Shown: positions 52,642 through 62,405, counted from the stretch's first letter. The stretch is DNA of 64,000 nt from Desulfopila aestuarii DSM 18488 (GCF_900143695.1 NZ_FRFE01000007.1:147668-211667), one strand, 5' to 3'. Made by a program: numbers and translations. The notes: generated by a model from the letters alone, not told the origin.

Positions 52642-53096
52642 AGCTCATCTGCTCCACACTGATTTTCATCTCGACACCGCTACTCCGCTCATCCAACACA
52701 CCCGTTCATTACAATCTTGATACCGTACCTTTACGTTTAAGTCAATCTTTTTTAAACATGCGGCATCAACTGTTATCATCACCTGAAAAATACGGAAGAC
52801 ATTACCCAGCGCCGGCCCAGAACAATAACCCTTTATCACGTTATAAAAACGGCAAAATCTATTCAGCACACTGCCGCATTTCTGATTGCTGCTGTTCGTA
52901 TAATTATATCATCATTTTCCTTTCGGAACTGGCAATCACCTCTTTACGTTAAATAGCGAAGTCTCCAATTGGTTTCCCCATCCTTTCCTGGGGCACTTCC
53001 ACTATATTCATAATGCAAGGTGCAAGAATACCCGCTATATAAAGTGAAGGAGGGCCATAGCTCAAACCACTTCAAACATCAGCAAACAGATTTTTC
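52642..53096. other. Divergent region between the fad operon and ybaK-like gene
   Basis: 455 bases without a gene. Contains the minus-strand promoter candidate at 52717-52745. No FadR- or PsrA-like palindrome is evident. Confidence 0.5.
52717..52745 (-). promoter_or_regulatory. Candidate promoter of the fad operon
   Basis: Minus strand TTGACT (52740-52745) and TATCAA (52717-52722), 17-base spacer, about 75 bases before the ligase ATG. Confidence 0.4.
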
Positions 53097-53570
53097 ATGA
53101 CACCTGCAATCAACCTCGTAAAAAAGAAAAAAATCAAACATACAGTCCATACCTATCAACACGAACCCGACCATCCATCATATGGGCTGGAAGCTTCAGA
53201 GAAATTGGGAGTACCACCGGAGCAGGTCTTCAAGACCCTGGTGGCAGAACTGGGAGATGGCAGCCTTGCCGTGGCGATCATTCCGGTAAACCAGATGCTC
53301 TCCATGAAACTGCTTGCCAAGGCCGCAGGTGTGAAAAAGGCCGGGATGGCTGACAAGAAAGTGGTGGAAAAAACCACCGGCTATATGTTGGGTGGGGTGA
53401 GTCCGCTCGGCCAGAAGAAGCTACTCAAAACCTTCCTGGACGATTCCGCCAATACCCAGGCTACCATCTATGTCAGCGCCGGCAAACGTGGCCTAGAGAT
53501 TGAGCTTGCCCCCGCCGACCTGCTGCAACTTACCCGCGGTACCATGGCCCAACTCTGCCAGGAAGAGTGA
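53097..53570 (+). CDS. ybaK: YbaK/EbsC-type aminoacyl-tRNA deacylase
   Basis: 157 residues. Clears Cys-tRNA(Pro) and related mischarged tRNAs in the cytoplasm. The pattern GVPPEQVFKTLVAEL, VIPVNQMLSMKLLAKAAGVKK, TGYMLGGVSPLGQKK and the closing VSAGKRGLEIELAPADLLQLT is typical of YbaK. The ribosome site is weak; the start is the first ATG of the family domain. Confidence 0.9.
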   Translation: MTPAINLVKKKKIKHTVHTYQHEPDHPSYGLEASEKLGVPPEQVFKTLVAELGDGSLAVAIIPVNQMLSMKLLAKAAGVKKAGMADKKVVEKTTGYMLGGVSPLGQKKLLKTFLDDSANTQATIYVSAGKRGLEIELAPADLLQLTRGTMAQLCQEE

Positions 53571-53809
53571 TTGAATACAACGAGAGACTAGAAACCCTGG
53601 CGGGGTGATATTAGCCTGTCAAACACTTCGAGACAGATCGAAACGATTGAGCACAGTGGTCTCTGTTTGACAAAATTTCCTGAAACGATAGTCTAATTAA
53701 GAGAACAATAAAATATCCGTCCGAATAATGTACTTTGGAGAATTCTGACAACCCCGCATGCAGATATCTTCTGCACACATGTCCAGTCAAACCATAAGGA
53801 ACAGGGCGC

Positions 53810-54997
53810 ATGGGTGAAGCAAATCACAAAGAGAAGGGGGCAAAGCTTGGCGTCGTTATCGGCGGCTCAGGTCTTATCGGCGGTACCATCGTCAACTATT
53901 TCAAATCGCGGACCAGTGCACCCATCACGGTTCTTGCGCCAAGCAGCAAGAAACTCTCCATCCGGGAATCGACAGACATCCGCAGATACCTTGCCTCCAC
54001 CCATCCCGATTTCGTCATCAACTGCGCCATCGCCAACATTGATTCCGACAGCCAGCTCTCTTTCGAGGTGAACTACCTGGGCACCCTCAATCTCGCCCGC
54101 ACTGCCGCCGCTTTGGGTATTCCCTATATACATGTCAGTTCAGCGGCAACGCTTCGCGAGGGCGAAAATGTAACGGAAGAGGAAAAAAGGGAAATCAGCG
54201 CCAATATGACAAACTACGCCAAGTCAAAGCTCATGGCGGAAACCACCCTGAAATATATGCACCAGCATCACGGTCTTGACTACACTGTTGTCCGCCTTGG
54301 GGTCGTCTACGGCAACCACGATCACAAAATCCAGGGTTTCCATCGCATGCTCTTTTCCATTGCCGATGAATCAATGCCCTGCATTTTTACCAACAAAAAC
54401 GTGCGCCACTCCTATTCCAATTGCCGGAAACTCCCCTATTTCATTCACCATGCCCTCAACAACCGCGAAGAGTTTTCAGGGAAAAGCTACAACTTTGTCG
54501 ATGAAAAACCGATAAACCTGTCCCACCTTATCCTGACCATCAAATCCTACCTGCAGGTCAGCACTCCCAGGGAAATCTATATCCCCTATCCGGTTGCCCG
54601 TTTTGGCAAGAAGGTCACAGCCGTACTCCTGCGCGTAATGCGAAAATTCGGCCTCAAGGCAACCCTGCCGCCAGAGCTTATTTTCATCCGCCACTTTTAT
54701 ACAACCCAGACACTCAGTACGAAAAGGCTTAAAGAATCGAGCTTTATCGACCCACTGCCTGATGAAACGGTTTACACCCGGCTACCGGACATGATCATCT
54801 ACTACCTCACCCGTTGGGGGCATCAGAATCTCATATCCACGTATAATGAGGAAATCAAGCTGGACCGCTCGATTGAAGACGACTTCGCCAACCGCCCGTT
54901 ACAATTGCTGGAAACAGTTCACCTGGACTCAACAGCACCGTTTCGTGACATCTTGCAGTACGATACGGCAAAAGAGCCTGACCGACACCCCACTTGA
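53810..54997 (+). CDS. NAD-dependent epimerase/dehydratase (extended SDR)
   Basis: 395 residues. The Rossmann motif GGSGLIGGTI lies near residues 18-27, the active-site serine in HVSSAATL and YAKSK (Tyr/Lys). It matches the extended SDR superfamily, which modifies nucleotide sugars or related substrates. The C-terminal 120 residues are not conserved in obvious epimerases, so substrate is unknown. AGGA precedes the ATG. Confidence 0.82.
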   Translation: MGEANHKEKGAKLGVVIGGSGLIGGTIVNYFKSRTSAPITVLAPSSKKLSIRESTDIRRYLASTHPDFVINCAIANIDSDSQLSFEVNYLGTLNLARTAAALGIPYIHVSSAATLREGENVTEEEKREISANMTNYAKSKLMAETTLKYMHQHHGLDYTVVRLGVVYGNHDHKIQGFHRMLFSIADESMPCIFTNKNVRHSYSNCRKLPYFIHHALNNREEFSGKSYNFVDEKPINLSHLILTIKSYLQVSTPREIYIPYPVARFGKKVTAVLLRVMRKFGLKATLPPELIFIRHFYTTQTLSTKRLKESSFIDPLPDETVYTRLPDMIIYYLTRWGHQNLISTYNEEIKLDRSIEDDFANRPLQLLETVHLDSTAPFRDILQYDTAKEPDRHPT

Positions 54998-55182
54998 CAG
55001 CGGGAGTCAACCCTCTTAGCTTCTCCATTGACAGGTTGCCGCAGCCCCTCTTCCAGAGTGGAATTGCTGCATGCAGTTGTGTGGCTTATAATGCGGCAGC
55101 CATTCATGCGCTGCACTGCGTGATAACACAGCGTGTCGACAAACTGCTAACCAGTTTTCATCTGAAAACGAGGAGAAATCTT

Positions 55183-55404
55183 ATGGCCTATACATGTCAG
55201 AACTGCGGGGCCTCGGCCAACGAACCCGGCCATCTGTGCAACCCCACCGACGCTGGAATGGACTGCAAATTCTGCGGTTCAACAGATGTTTCCGCCTCTC
55301 ACATCTGCAAGGACAAACTGGCGGCAATGAAGTATTCCTGCGAATCCTGCGGTAGGATTTCCGCAGATTCCGGCCATCTCTGCACACCTGTTGAGATTAA
55401 ATAG
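55183..55404 (+). CDS. Small cysteine-rich metal-binding protein (zinc-ribbon-like)
   Basis: 73 residues, with strong GAGGAG before the ATG. Four CxxC-type pairs: CQNCG, CKFCG, CESCG and others with His (HLC, HIC). Three similar units, each ending G-H-L-C or S-H-I-C, suggest an internal repeat. It probably binds two or three zinc ions. Function unknown. Confidence 0.78.
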   Translation: MAYTCQNCGASANEPGHLCNPTDAGMDCKFCGSTDVSASHICKDKLAAMKYSCESCGRISADSGHLCTPVEIK

Positions 55405-55419
55405 CCTACTGGAACAAAC

Positions 55420-55449
55420 CGGCCCCGCCAGCTGTATGCGACGGGGCCG
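55420..55449. terminator. Bidirectional terminator
   Basis: CGGCCCCG/CGGGGCCG stem between the convergent zinc-ribbon and Usp genes. T-rich tails on both sides are weak. Confidence 0.6.
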
Positions 55450-55477
55450 ACTCTAAAATTTCGTGTTCATCAAAAAA

Positions 55478-55900
55478 CTACTTCACCACCAGAACCGGGC
55501 ATTTAGCCAGATGCAGCACCTTATGGGTCACACTGCCGATAATAAGCCCCTCAAGATCTGATTTTCCCCGTGAACCCATGATGATCATTTCGCACTTTTC
55601 ATTATCGGCTACGGTGACGAGCATGGTTCCTGCCGGTTCCTCCACCGCCAACTCGGCAAACGGTACCCCACTGTCGCGAAGCTTTGCCAGATACGGCTCA
55701 AACACTTTCTCGGTCTTGTTCATGATAGCAGAGATTGCCTGGTCAAGATAGGGCTGGCCCAATAGTTTCGGGTATTTTTTATGGCAGTAGACCAACAACA
55801 CTTCCCCCCCAAAAACCCGTGCGAACTCAATAGCCTTGTCCAGCACCCTGTCGGAATATGCCGAACCATCGACAGCCGCCAAAATTCGTTTTCCCGTCAT
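55478..55900 (-). CDS. UspA-family universal stress protein
   Basis: 140 residues from the ATG at 55900 (AAGGAGGTG just before). It has ILAAVDGSAYSDRVLDKAIEFA at the start and the nucleotide-binding IIMGSRGKSDLEGLIIGSVTHKVLHLAKCPVLVV at the end, the Usp pattern with a complete G-2x-G-9x-G(S/T) motif, so probably ATP-binding. A longer reading upstream is not supported. Confidence 0.92.
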   Translation of the reverse strand: MTGKRILAAVDGSAYSDRVLDKAIEFARVFGGEVLLVYCHKKYPKLLGQPYLDQAISAIMNKTEKVFEPYLAKLRDSGVPFAELAVEEPAGTMLVTVADNEKCEMIIMGSRGKSDLEGLIIGSVTHKVLHLAKCPVLVVK

Positions 55901-56015
55901 GACGCACCTCCTTGGAGTCAGTCCCGACGTCACTCAACATGCTCCGCCGGTATCAGCAACACCCTCTTAGCAACCAGTCAGGCTGCCTTTCAATCTATTG
56001 TATCACATCTCGTCT

Positions 56016-58775
56016 CTATCCGTGATTGTAGGCCTTCAAACAGAAGGCGCAGCCGTCATAGCCGAGGTTGATCCCTTCTTCAATCGAGTCGTAGTACCGT
56101 TTGTTCCAGTTGGCCATTTTCTTCACCCACTGGCATGTGGATTGGTGCAGCTCCATGGTATTATGATTGCCGATAAAACGGGGATAGGCATCCTCATCAG
56201 TGCGATAGACGTTCATCTCAGGGTCGCCAAACAAGGTCTGCTCAAGGATGGTCCACAGCTGATATTGCCAGTAATTGGTGTCGTTTCTAAAAGTGCAGCG
56301 CGAGTCGTTGAGATTGCCGATACTCCGCCAGTATTTCATGCACTTGAAAAACTCAAAACGAAAATCGTCACCCACTCCGATCCAGCTGTACCGGCTATTG
56401 CCGATATAGGCTACAGCACCACCGTCCTCCTTTTTAACGAGAGATTCGCCAATGGCATCGTTCTCATCAAACTTACCGGTCAGGCAGGAATCAGCAAAGG
56501 CAATGAAGGTCTTCGGGCCGTTGACCAGCCTGCCGATCAGAGCGTGATTGAGATGCGCCACACCGGTCCAGTTGCCGTGCCCCGTCAGGCTGACAAAATG
56601 CGGGCCGGTATTGAGTGCAGCCTCAAGGTTTTCGGTGGTGAGTTTTTTGAGAGTGGCCCCCGAAGTCGAGCCCGGCGGCATGTCGGTGACATCTGAATAG
56701 AGCCGATCCACCTGATTAATGCGGCTGAAATTATTCTTCAGCCACGTCCGTAACTCCTCCTGCTGGGTGACGGAGCTGTCGGTCTCTTCCCGGTCGATAT
56801 CGTAACTCATTGGCGCAATATCGGCAGGCGGGCCATAAACCACAATCCAAGGGGTGGGAGTTGGTAATTTGATCTTGATAAGCCACAGATCGAGCACCCA
56901 GTAGCTTGGTTGAAGATTATTGGCGGACTTGGCAAAATACCAGCCTGGCGTTCCGTTCTTCGCCTCCAGATTGTAATCGAGCACCTTACAGGAGCTGTCG
57001 CTGTAATTGCAAATGATCTTGTCGCCGCAGTTGTCGCCTATAAACGACTCGTCGTGGATAAGAGCATAGCCATCGGCGGCAAAAGTCGTGAACCGGTTAT
57101 TTGCCGGTGGAAAACTGTTACCAGCCTGCGGGATCACACTGTGAAAATATCGCGCCCAATGCTCCGCCACAAAAAGCATCCGCTTAAAGCGGTTATAATC
57201 ACTCGACACATGGTCTTTCCCCCAGTTGTCATAAGCGATCACCTTATCCACAAAGATTCGCGCCTCGTCGACCGACTCCACCGGCGCCCGCCCCACTGCC
57301 ACATCGACGGTGAAATCCACGCCGTCAAGATCAATGGCTGTATGATTATGCTGGCCGTACAGACCGTTATTCAACCGGTCCCAGTCATGCCGACCCGGGG
57401 TATTGTAATGCTGCCCGTACAGGCTCGAAAAGTACATATCGGTGGGAAGCATATTGGTTGGTGTATACCAGACCATTTCGCCCTTGATGTGTGCTTCCGG
57501 GCCATTCACCCGGATCCATTGAGTCGGCGCAGCACTTCTGGTCGCAAAGGTGTCGCTGGTCGTATGATACCAGCCGATGGTTGTTGCATTCGATGTGCCA
57601 CTGGCATCATACGGAATCAACTCGCCGGTAAGATAATTGGTGAGGAAGTGGGTTGTCTGGCCAAAGTGGTTGGTATCGACACGCATGCCGAGATAACTAC
57701 CCTTCCATTCCGACGTGTTTTTATCAGCCAGCGAACCAAGCTCAATCCGGCCCCAGGCCGAGGCGCAGGCCTGGCGTGGCGGGATGATACTGACATCGCC
57801 ACCAAGCAACAGGAACTCCACACCTTTCTGGATGACAAATTGCTTGAGAAAATTCCGGATAATCTCCTGCAGATCACGGGCACCGGCCGAAAAATTTCCA
57901 TAACCGCCATCAACGATGTCTCGAACTCTGGCGATATGTGTCCGGTAGCCCCGTGCTTTTTTATGCGCGGCCAACCGCTGGAACTCTGCGACAAGATCGC
58001 CCGCCGGCCCCGTTGAGGCCATGGCCTGGCTGTTCCATTTGTCGTTATCAGTAATAATGAGATAATCTACCTGCTTCGGCACGGGAACTGGCGGACCGGC
58101 CCCTACCAGAGGACCTTTCGGGAAAGGTATAACTTCCGACAGGACATCTTCCGGTTTTCGCATCTTTTTCAGCTGTAGCGGTGTTTTTAAAACCCTTTCC
58201 GGATTGATCACCATATCGTGAACCAGGGAATGCTCTTTGTAGCGCTGGCTTTTGGTGATCTGTGGCTTGACAAAAATAGCTTCATCCTTGTCGAGTAAGA
58301 GATGAAGAATAAGGTGCTCGATCAGTTCAACTGTGCCGTCCTTCCGATAGCCAAGCGGAAAAATGTCGAAGGTGGCAATGGGGATATTACCAACCTGCAT
58401 CGGCCCCCCCATCACTACCCGTTCTTTTTTTCCGTCCATCACTTGTCGATAAAGATTTTCCTCGGGCAGGAAACGTTTACCACCATCTGCCTCCACCGTT
58501 TCAAGACCCAGCCAGACCGGATCGGGCAAGGGTTGAATGCAGGCGATCATGGTTGGCTGCTGGGTCACCAGAGTCGTGGTGACAATTTCTACCCGAAAAG
58601 CGGTGACCCCGGTATCCGGTGGCAGGGCTATCCGGATGTTTCGTACCGGCAGGGCCGGAGCCCCCGGCCGCCCTTTTACCAGGCAGCCCTTGAGAGAAAA
58701 ATGTGTTCCAAACGGTGTCGGGCGGATGGTGAGATCATACCTGGAAAAGAAGACGTGCTGGGCAAGTTTTTTCAT
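56016..58775 (-). CDS. Gingipain-like (C25) cysteine peptidase with Ada-like Cys/His tail
   Basis: 919 residues from the ATG at 58775, chosen for AAGGAGGATT before it. The region around residues 265-350 matches C25 proteins (DYLIITDNDKW, LAAHKKARGYRTHIARVRDI, FLLLGGDVSIIPPRQA). The catalytic dyad is probably His733 in SLTGHGNW and Cys764 in FADSCLTG, 31 residues apart (33 in RgpB). No signal peptide is seen from this start. The last 45 residues have H-x3-C (877, 881) and C-x2-C (909, 912) with a GYDGCAFC ending, resembling the metal-binding module of Ada. Single gene. Confidence 0.8.
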   Translation of the reverse strand: MKKLAQHVFFSRYDLTIRPTPFGTHFSLKGCLVKGRPGAPALPVRNIRIALPPDTGVTAFRVEIVTTTLVTQQPTMIACIQPLPDPVWLGLETVEADGGKRFLPEENLYRQVMDGKKERVVMGGPMQVGNIPIATFDIFPLGYRKDGTVELIEHLILHLLLDKDEAIFVKPQITKSQRYKEHSLVHDMVINPERVLKTPLQLKKMRKPEDVLSEVIPFPKGPLVGAGPPVPVPKQVDYLIITDNDKWNSQAMASTGPAGDLVAEFQRLAAHKKARGYRTHIARVRDIVDGGYGNFSAGARDLQEIIRNFLKQFVIQKGVEFLLLGGDVSIIPPRQACASAWGRIELGSLADKNTSEWKGSYLGMRVDTNHFGQTTHFLTNYLTGELIPYDASGTSNATTIGWYHTTSDTFATRSAAPTQWIRVNGPEAHIKGEMVWYTPTNMLPTDMYFSSLYGQHYNTPGRHDWDRLNNGLYGQHNHTAIDLDGVDFTVDVAVGRAPVESVDEARIFVDKVIAYDNWGKDHVSSDYNRFKRMLFVAEHWARYFHSVIPQAGNSFPPANNRFTTFAADGYALIHDESFIGDNCGDKIICNYSDSSCKVLDYNLEAKNGTPGWYFAKSANNLQPSYWVLDLWLIKIKLPTPTPWIVVYGPPADIAPMSYDIDREETDSSVTQQEELRTWLKNNFSRINQVDRLYSDVTDMPPGSTSGATLKKLTTENLEAALNTGPHFVSLTGHGNWTGVAHLNHALIGRLVNGPKTFIAFADSCLTGKFDENDAIGESLVKKEDGGAVAYIGNSRYSWIGVGDDFRFEFFKCMKYWRSIGNLNDSRCTFRNDTNYWQYQLWTILEQTLFGDPEMNVYRTDEDAYPRFIGNHNTMELHQSTCQWVKKMANWNKRYYDSIEEGINLGYDGCAFCLKAYNHG

Positions 58776-59189
58776 GACAATCCTCCTTGTATCAAGCAAA
58801 GTTGACGAGCTCGGATGCACAAAAAAAGCAGTGGACTGAAAATCTACATTCCAATGACAAAAGCAACGACAACATAAAGAGTTAGCCGTCACAACCATCG
58901 CTTATACATACAAAGCACTCCCCCTTAAGCCTGACACGTATTGTCAGCGCATGCAACCACCAACTACCGGATGGTACCACTTTTTTTTCAACTGCCCAGA
59001 AGGGTTGATAGCTTTGATATCGAAAATCGCGACGAAGATAGCGGCAAAAAAAGTTGCCTCATTGGTGGTGAGCGGATAGGATTATCTCTGATAAATTGTC
59101 CCTGATGTAGCGGGCAGTCTCAAAACTATTGAGAAAGTATAGATAAAATTTATTAACCGGCAGGTGCCGGGAAAAGAGCGCGTTTTCAC
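58776..59189. other. Divergent region between C25 protease and mla operon
   Basis: 414 bases. No gene and no clear promoter; a frame extending the protease upstream is not supported. Confidence 0.5.
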
Positions 59190-59999
59190 ATGCCCGACAC
59201 AACCTCATCAGCATCCGCTTTCAACTTCCTCGAAAAGATAGGCGCCCCTTTTCTACACCTGATTCGCAGTCTCGGCCGGGTCGCCTTCTTTCTCGCCAGG
59301 GCCCTGGTGAAGATATTTGCCAAAAAGCAACTGCAGAGTATCGCCCAGCATGTCTACTATATCGGCGCACGCTCGGCCCCCATTGTCATGCTGGTCGGCC
59401 TTTTTACCGGCATGGTACTCGGGTTGCAGCTGTTCCACACCCTGGTTCGTTTCGGATCAGCGGGAGTACTCGGTTCCGCCGTCGGTCTGACCCTGGTGAG
59501 AGAGCTCGGACCGGTGCTGACCGCCATCATGATCACTGCCCGAGCTGGCTCAGCCATGTCTACCGAGATCGGCATTCAGCGCATTACCGAGCAGATCGAT
59601 GCCCTGCAGACCATGGGAGTCGATCCCTTGCGCTACCTGGTCAGTCCCCGTATCGCAGCCGCAGTGATCAGCTTTCCCATTCTTACCGCCCTTTTTGACC
59701 TGATCGGTTTTCTTGGTGGCTTTCTGACCGGGGTTGTATTGCTGGGCCTTGACGCCGGTACCTATTTTTACCGACTTCAGAGTTCCATTTTGTTTGAGGA
59801 CATAAACGGCGGATTTGTCAAATCGCTGGTCTTTGCCATTATCGTCACCACGGTCTGCTGCTACAACGGATTCTACACCCATCTGCGCAAAGACAGTTTT
59901 GGTGCCAAGGCGGTGGGGCTGGCCACAACCTCTGCCGTGGTCATCTCCTGCGTACTTATTCTGATTTCCGATTATGTCGTCACCTCCATTCTCCTGTAA
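59190..59999 (+). CDS. mlaE: Mla-type lipid ABC transporter permease
   Basis: 269 residues, about six membrane helices. Typical MlaE pattern: PIVMLVGLFTGMVLGLQ, GPVLTAIMITARAGSAMSTEIG, EQIDALQTMGVDPLRYLVSPR. Part of the system that moves phospholipids between inner and outer membrane to keep outer-membrane asymmetry. First gene of the mlaEFDC operon. Confidence 0.93.
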   Translation: MPDTTSSASAFNFLEKIGAPFLHLIRSLGRVAFFLARALVKIFAKKQLQSIAQHVYYIGARSAPIVMLVGLFTGMVLGLQLFHTLVRFGSAGVLGSAVGLTLVRELGPVLTAIMITARAGSAMSTEIGIQRITEQIDALQTMGVDPLRYLVSPRIAAAVISFPILTALFDLIGFLGGFLTGVVLLGLDAGTYFYRLQSSILFEDINGGFVKSLVFAIIVTTVCCYNGFYTHLRKDSFGAKAVGLATTSAVVISCVLILISDYVVTSILL

Positions 60000-60017
60000 C
60001 CTTCGCCGATCACGACC

Positions 60018-61259
60018 ATGACTCCACCTCTCATTGAACTTAGAAATGTGAAAAAGAGCTTCGGCTCGAAGGTCGTACTCGACGGCGTCAATCTGACCAT
60101 CGAACAGGGCCAGGTGACCACCATCATCGGCAAGAGCGGTACCGGCAAATCAGTGATGCTGAAAAACATCATTGGTTTGATGGAACCCGACGAGGGCACC
60201 ATTCTTTTTAAGGGCAAGGACATCAAGACCATGCTCCCCCACGAACGGCAGGACTATTATTGCCAGCTGAGTTACATGTTCCAGAACAACGCCCTGTTCG
60301 ACTCGATGACGGTGTACGAAAATATTGCCTTTCCCCTTGAGCAGACCACGGAACTGGGGACGGAGGAGATACGGACCAGGGTCAGAAAAAAGATGGAACA
60401 GACCGACCTGCTCGGAGTCGGCAGCCGCTTCCCCTCAGAGATATCCGGCGGTATGCAGAAGAGGGTGGCCTTCAGCAGAGCACTGGTAACCCAGCCCGAA
60501 ATCGTGTTGTTCGACGAGCCGACCACCGGCCAGGATATCGTCCGGCGAAACGCTATCCTGAGCATGATCGCCGAGTATAAGAAAAAATTCGGATTTACCG
60601 CGATTGTCATCAGCCACGACATCCCGGATATTCTCTTTATTTCCAACAGGGTTCTGGTCCTCCACCAAGGCAAGATCGTTTTCCAGGGAACCCCCCAGGA
60701 ACTGGAAAGCTTCGAGCACTCCTACGTTGATGAGTTCATTGAAAGCCTCGAAGGCTTCAAGGAGCATCTCACCGGCCTCTATTCGCGGCGCAGCTTCAAG
60801 ATGCGCTATCACAATACCCTCTCGAAGAAAAAGCAGGATGAAAACTATTGCATCGCCATCTTTGCCATAGCCGACTTCAGCAAAGTCTGCGACGATCTGG
60901 GTTTTGTGACCGGTCAGAATCTGCTCAAGGAACTTGGGAATTATATCAGCAAACACTTCGACCCGGTGGGTGGGTTTTCCGCCCGGCAGCGCCGGAGCCG
61001 TTTTCTCACCGTACTCCCCCAGGCCACCATCGACGAAGCAAGACAGCTGCTGGAATCTTTTGGCAAGGATGTCGAGGAAAACGGATTTTCCAGTGCCGTT
61101 GATCCATTTTTTGATCCCGGTGGGAGATGCCATGATCTCACCATTCTTGCCGGATATGCAGAAGGCGTTTCCGACCAGGAAAACCTCAATGACGTCCTGG
61201 TGAAAGCACGAAAAAATCTGTACGCCATTGCCGAAATCAAGTGCGTGGCAAGGAGGTAA
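60018..61259 (+). CDS. mlaF: Mla ATPase fused to a degenerate GGDEF-like domain
   Basis: 413 residues; normal MlaF is about 250-270. Residues 1-250 are the ATPase: Walker A GKSGTGKS (38-45), signature SGGMQ (143-147), Walker B LFDEP (164-168) and His200. Residues 251-410 resemble a diguanylate-cyclase fold: LTGLYSRRSF, then IFAIADFSKVCDDLGFVTGQNLL, a RQRRSRF at 323-329 where GGDEF should be, and a closing ARKNLYAIAE. The catalytic residues are lost, so it may be a structural or regulatory add-on. 18-base gap after mlaE. Confidence 0.88.
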   Translation: MTPPLIELRNVKKSFGSKVVLDGVNLTIEQGQVTTIIGKSGTGKSVMLKNIIGLMEPDEGTILFKGKDIKTMLPHERQDYYCQLSYMFQNNALFDSMTVYENIAFPLEQTTELGTEEIRTRVRKKMEQTDLLGVGSRFPSEISGGMQKRVAFSRALVTQPEIVLFDEPTTGQDIVRRNAILSMIAEYKKKFGFTAIVISHDIPDILFISNRVLVLHQGKIVFQGTPQELESFEHSYVDEFIESLEGFKEHLTGLYSRRSFKMRYHNTLSKKKQDENYCIAIFAIADFSKVCDDLGFVTGQNLLKELGNYISKHFDPVGGFSARQRRSRFLTVLPQATIDEARQLLESFGKDVEENGFSSAVDPFFDPGGRCHDLTILAGYAEGVSDQENLNDVLVKARKNLYAIAEIKCVARR

Positions 61260-61261
61260 TT

Positions 61262-61768
61262 GTGAAAAAAGTTTCCCAGGAAAGTATTGCCGGTGTATTT
61301 GTGCTTATCGGCATCTGCCTGCTCACCTATATGACTATCAGTCTTGGTAATGTGCGCCTTTTCGGCAGTGACAGTTACACTGTCATTACCAGGTTTTCAA
61401 CCGTCTCAGGATTACGTGAAGGCAACCCGGTGGAAATGCAGGGTATTGAAGTCGGAGAGGTGAAACAACTTGAGCTGGATCAGGAAAAGCAGCTCTCCGT
61501 TGCTATCCTCAGTATCAAGAATAACATTATACTCTATGATGATGCCATCGCCTCCATCAAGACCGCCGGTCTGATCGGCGACAAGTTCGTCAGTCTCAAT
61601 CCCGGTGGTTCTGGTGAAAAGCTCAGCGATGGCGGAGTGATTATCAACACCGAATCACCCATCGATATTGGCGACATCATCGGTAAATACGCTTTTGGTT
61701 CAGTTCCCGGCAATGATACCGCCGGTGAAGAAAAAACAACAGATACAACGTTCGAGGAATTCAAATGA
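61262..61768 (+). CDS. mlaD: MlaD/MCE-domain lipid-binding protein
   Basis: 168 residues from a GTG start at 61262, preceded by AAGGAGGT. One N-terminal membrane anchor followed by a single MCE domain (VSGLREGNPVEMQGIEVGEV, GDKFVSLNPGGS). Forms the periplasmic hexamer ring of the Mla complex. Its stop overlaps the mlaC start. Confidence 0.92.
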   Translation: MKKVSQESIAGVFVLIGICLLTYMTISLGNVRLFGSDSYTVITRFSTVSGLREGNPVEMQGIEVGEVKQLELDQEKQLSVAILSIKNNIILYDDAIASIKTAGLIGDKFVSLNPGGSGEKLSDGGVIINTESPIDIGDIIGKYAFGSVPGNDTAGEEKTTDTTFEEFK

Positions 61769-62367
61769 AAGCATTTACAGGCTTTTGCCTTTTCCTGTCA
61801 CTCATGCTTCCACCTACGGTTTTGTTGGCGGCCGAATCTCCACTTGCCACTGTCCAGACAGCGATTACCAAAGTAATGGCGATCATTGACGATGCATCGC
61901 TGCAAGGCGAGAACAGCAAAGCTGAGAAAGTGAAACGCATCGAAGTGATTGTTGATGATGTCTTTGATTACGACAAGCTTGCGCGGCAGTGCCTTGGCAA
62001 AAACTGGAACGCAATAACTCCTGCCCAGCAAGAGGAATTCACCAAACTCTTCAGCAAATTTCTCGGACAGGTATACATCACCAAAATCACCTCCTTTCCA
62101 GGCAGCAAAGTCGAATTTGTCGACGAAGTATCACTCTCGCCCACAGTCTCCGAAGTACGAACCCAGGTCATCACCAAAGAGGCCAAGGTGCCCTTAAGCT
62201 ACCGACTCACCGCCAGCGATGCAGGCTGGAGAGTATATGACGTAATCGTTGAAGGCGTCAGCCTTTTAAACAACTACCGCAGCCAGTTTCACTCCATACT
62301 CTCCAATAAACCCATGGAGAACCTGTTGGCCCAGCTCCGTGCCAAAGTGAAATCCTACGACAGCTAA
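61765..62367 (+). CDS. mlaC: MlaC-type periplasmic lipid shuttle
   Basis: 200 residues with a signal peptide (residues 1-24, ending LLAAES). The Tgt2/MlaC pattern is present: VDDVFDYDKLARQCLGKNW, EFTKLFSKFLGQVYITKI, WRVYDVIVEGVSLLNNYRSQF. Carries phospholipid between MlaD and the outer-membrane MlaA, which is not in this window. Last gene of the operon. Confidence 0.92.
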   Translation: MKAFTGFCLFLSLMLPPTVLLAAESPLATVQTAITKVMAIIDDASLQGENSKAEKVKRIEVIVDDVFDYDKLARQCLGKNWNAITPAQQEEFTKLFSKFLGQVYITKITSFPGSKVEFVDEVSLSPTVSEVRTQVITKEAKVPLSYRLTASDAGWRVYDVIVEGVSLLNNYRSQFHSILSNKPMENLLAQLRAKVKSYDS

Positions 62368-62405
62368 GAGTTTATTTCTCCAAACTGTTTCCTGAAGTGA
62401 CAGCA

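Noticed and set aside
56910..58016. 368-codon plus-strand frame
   Set aside because: Antisense to the C25 protease gene.
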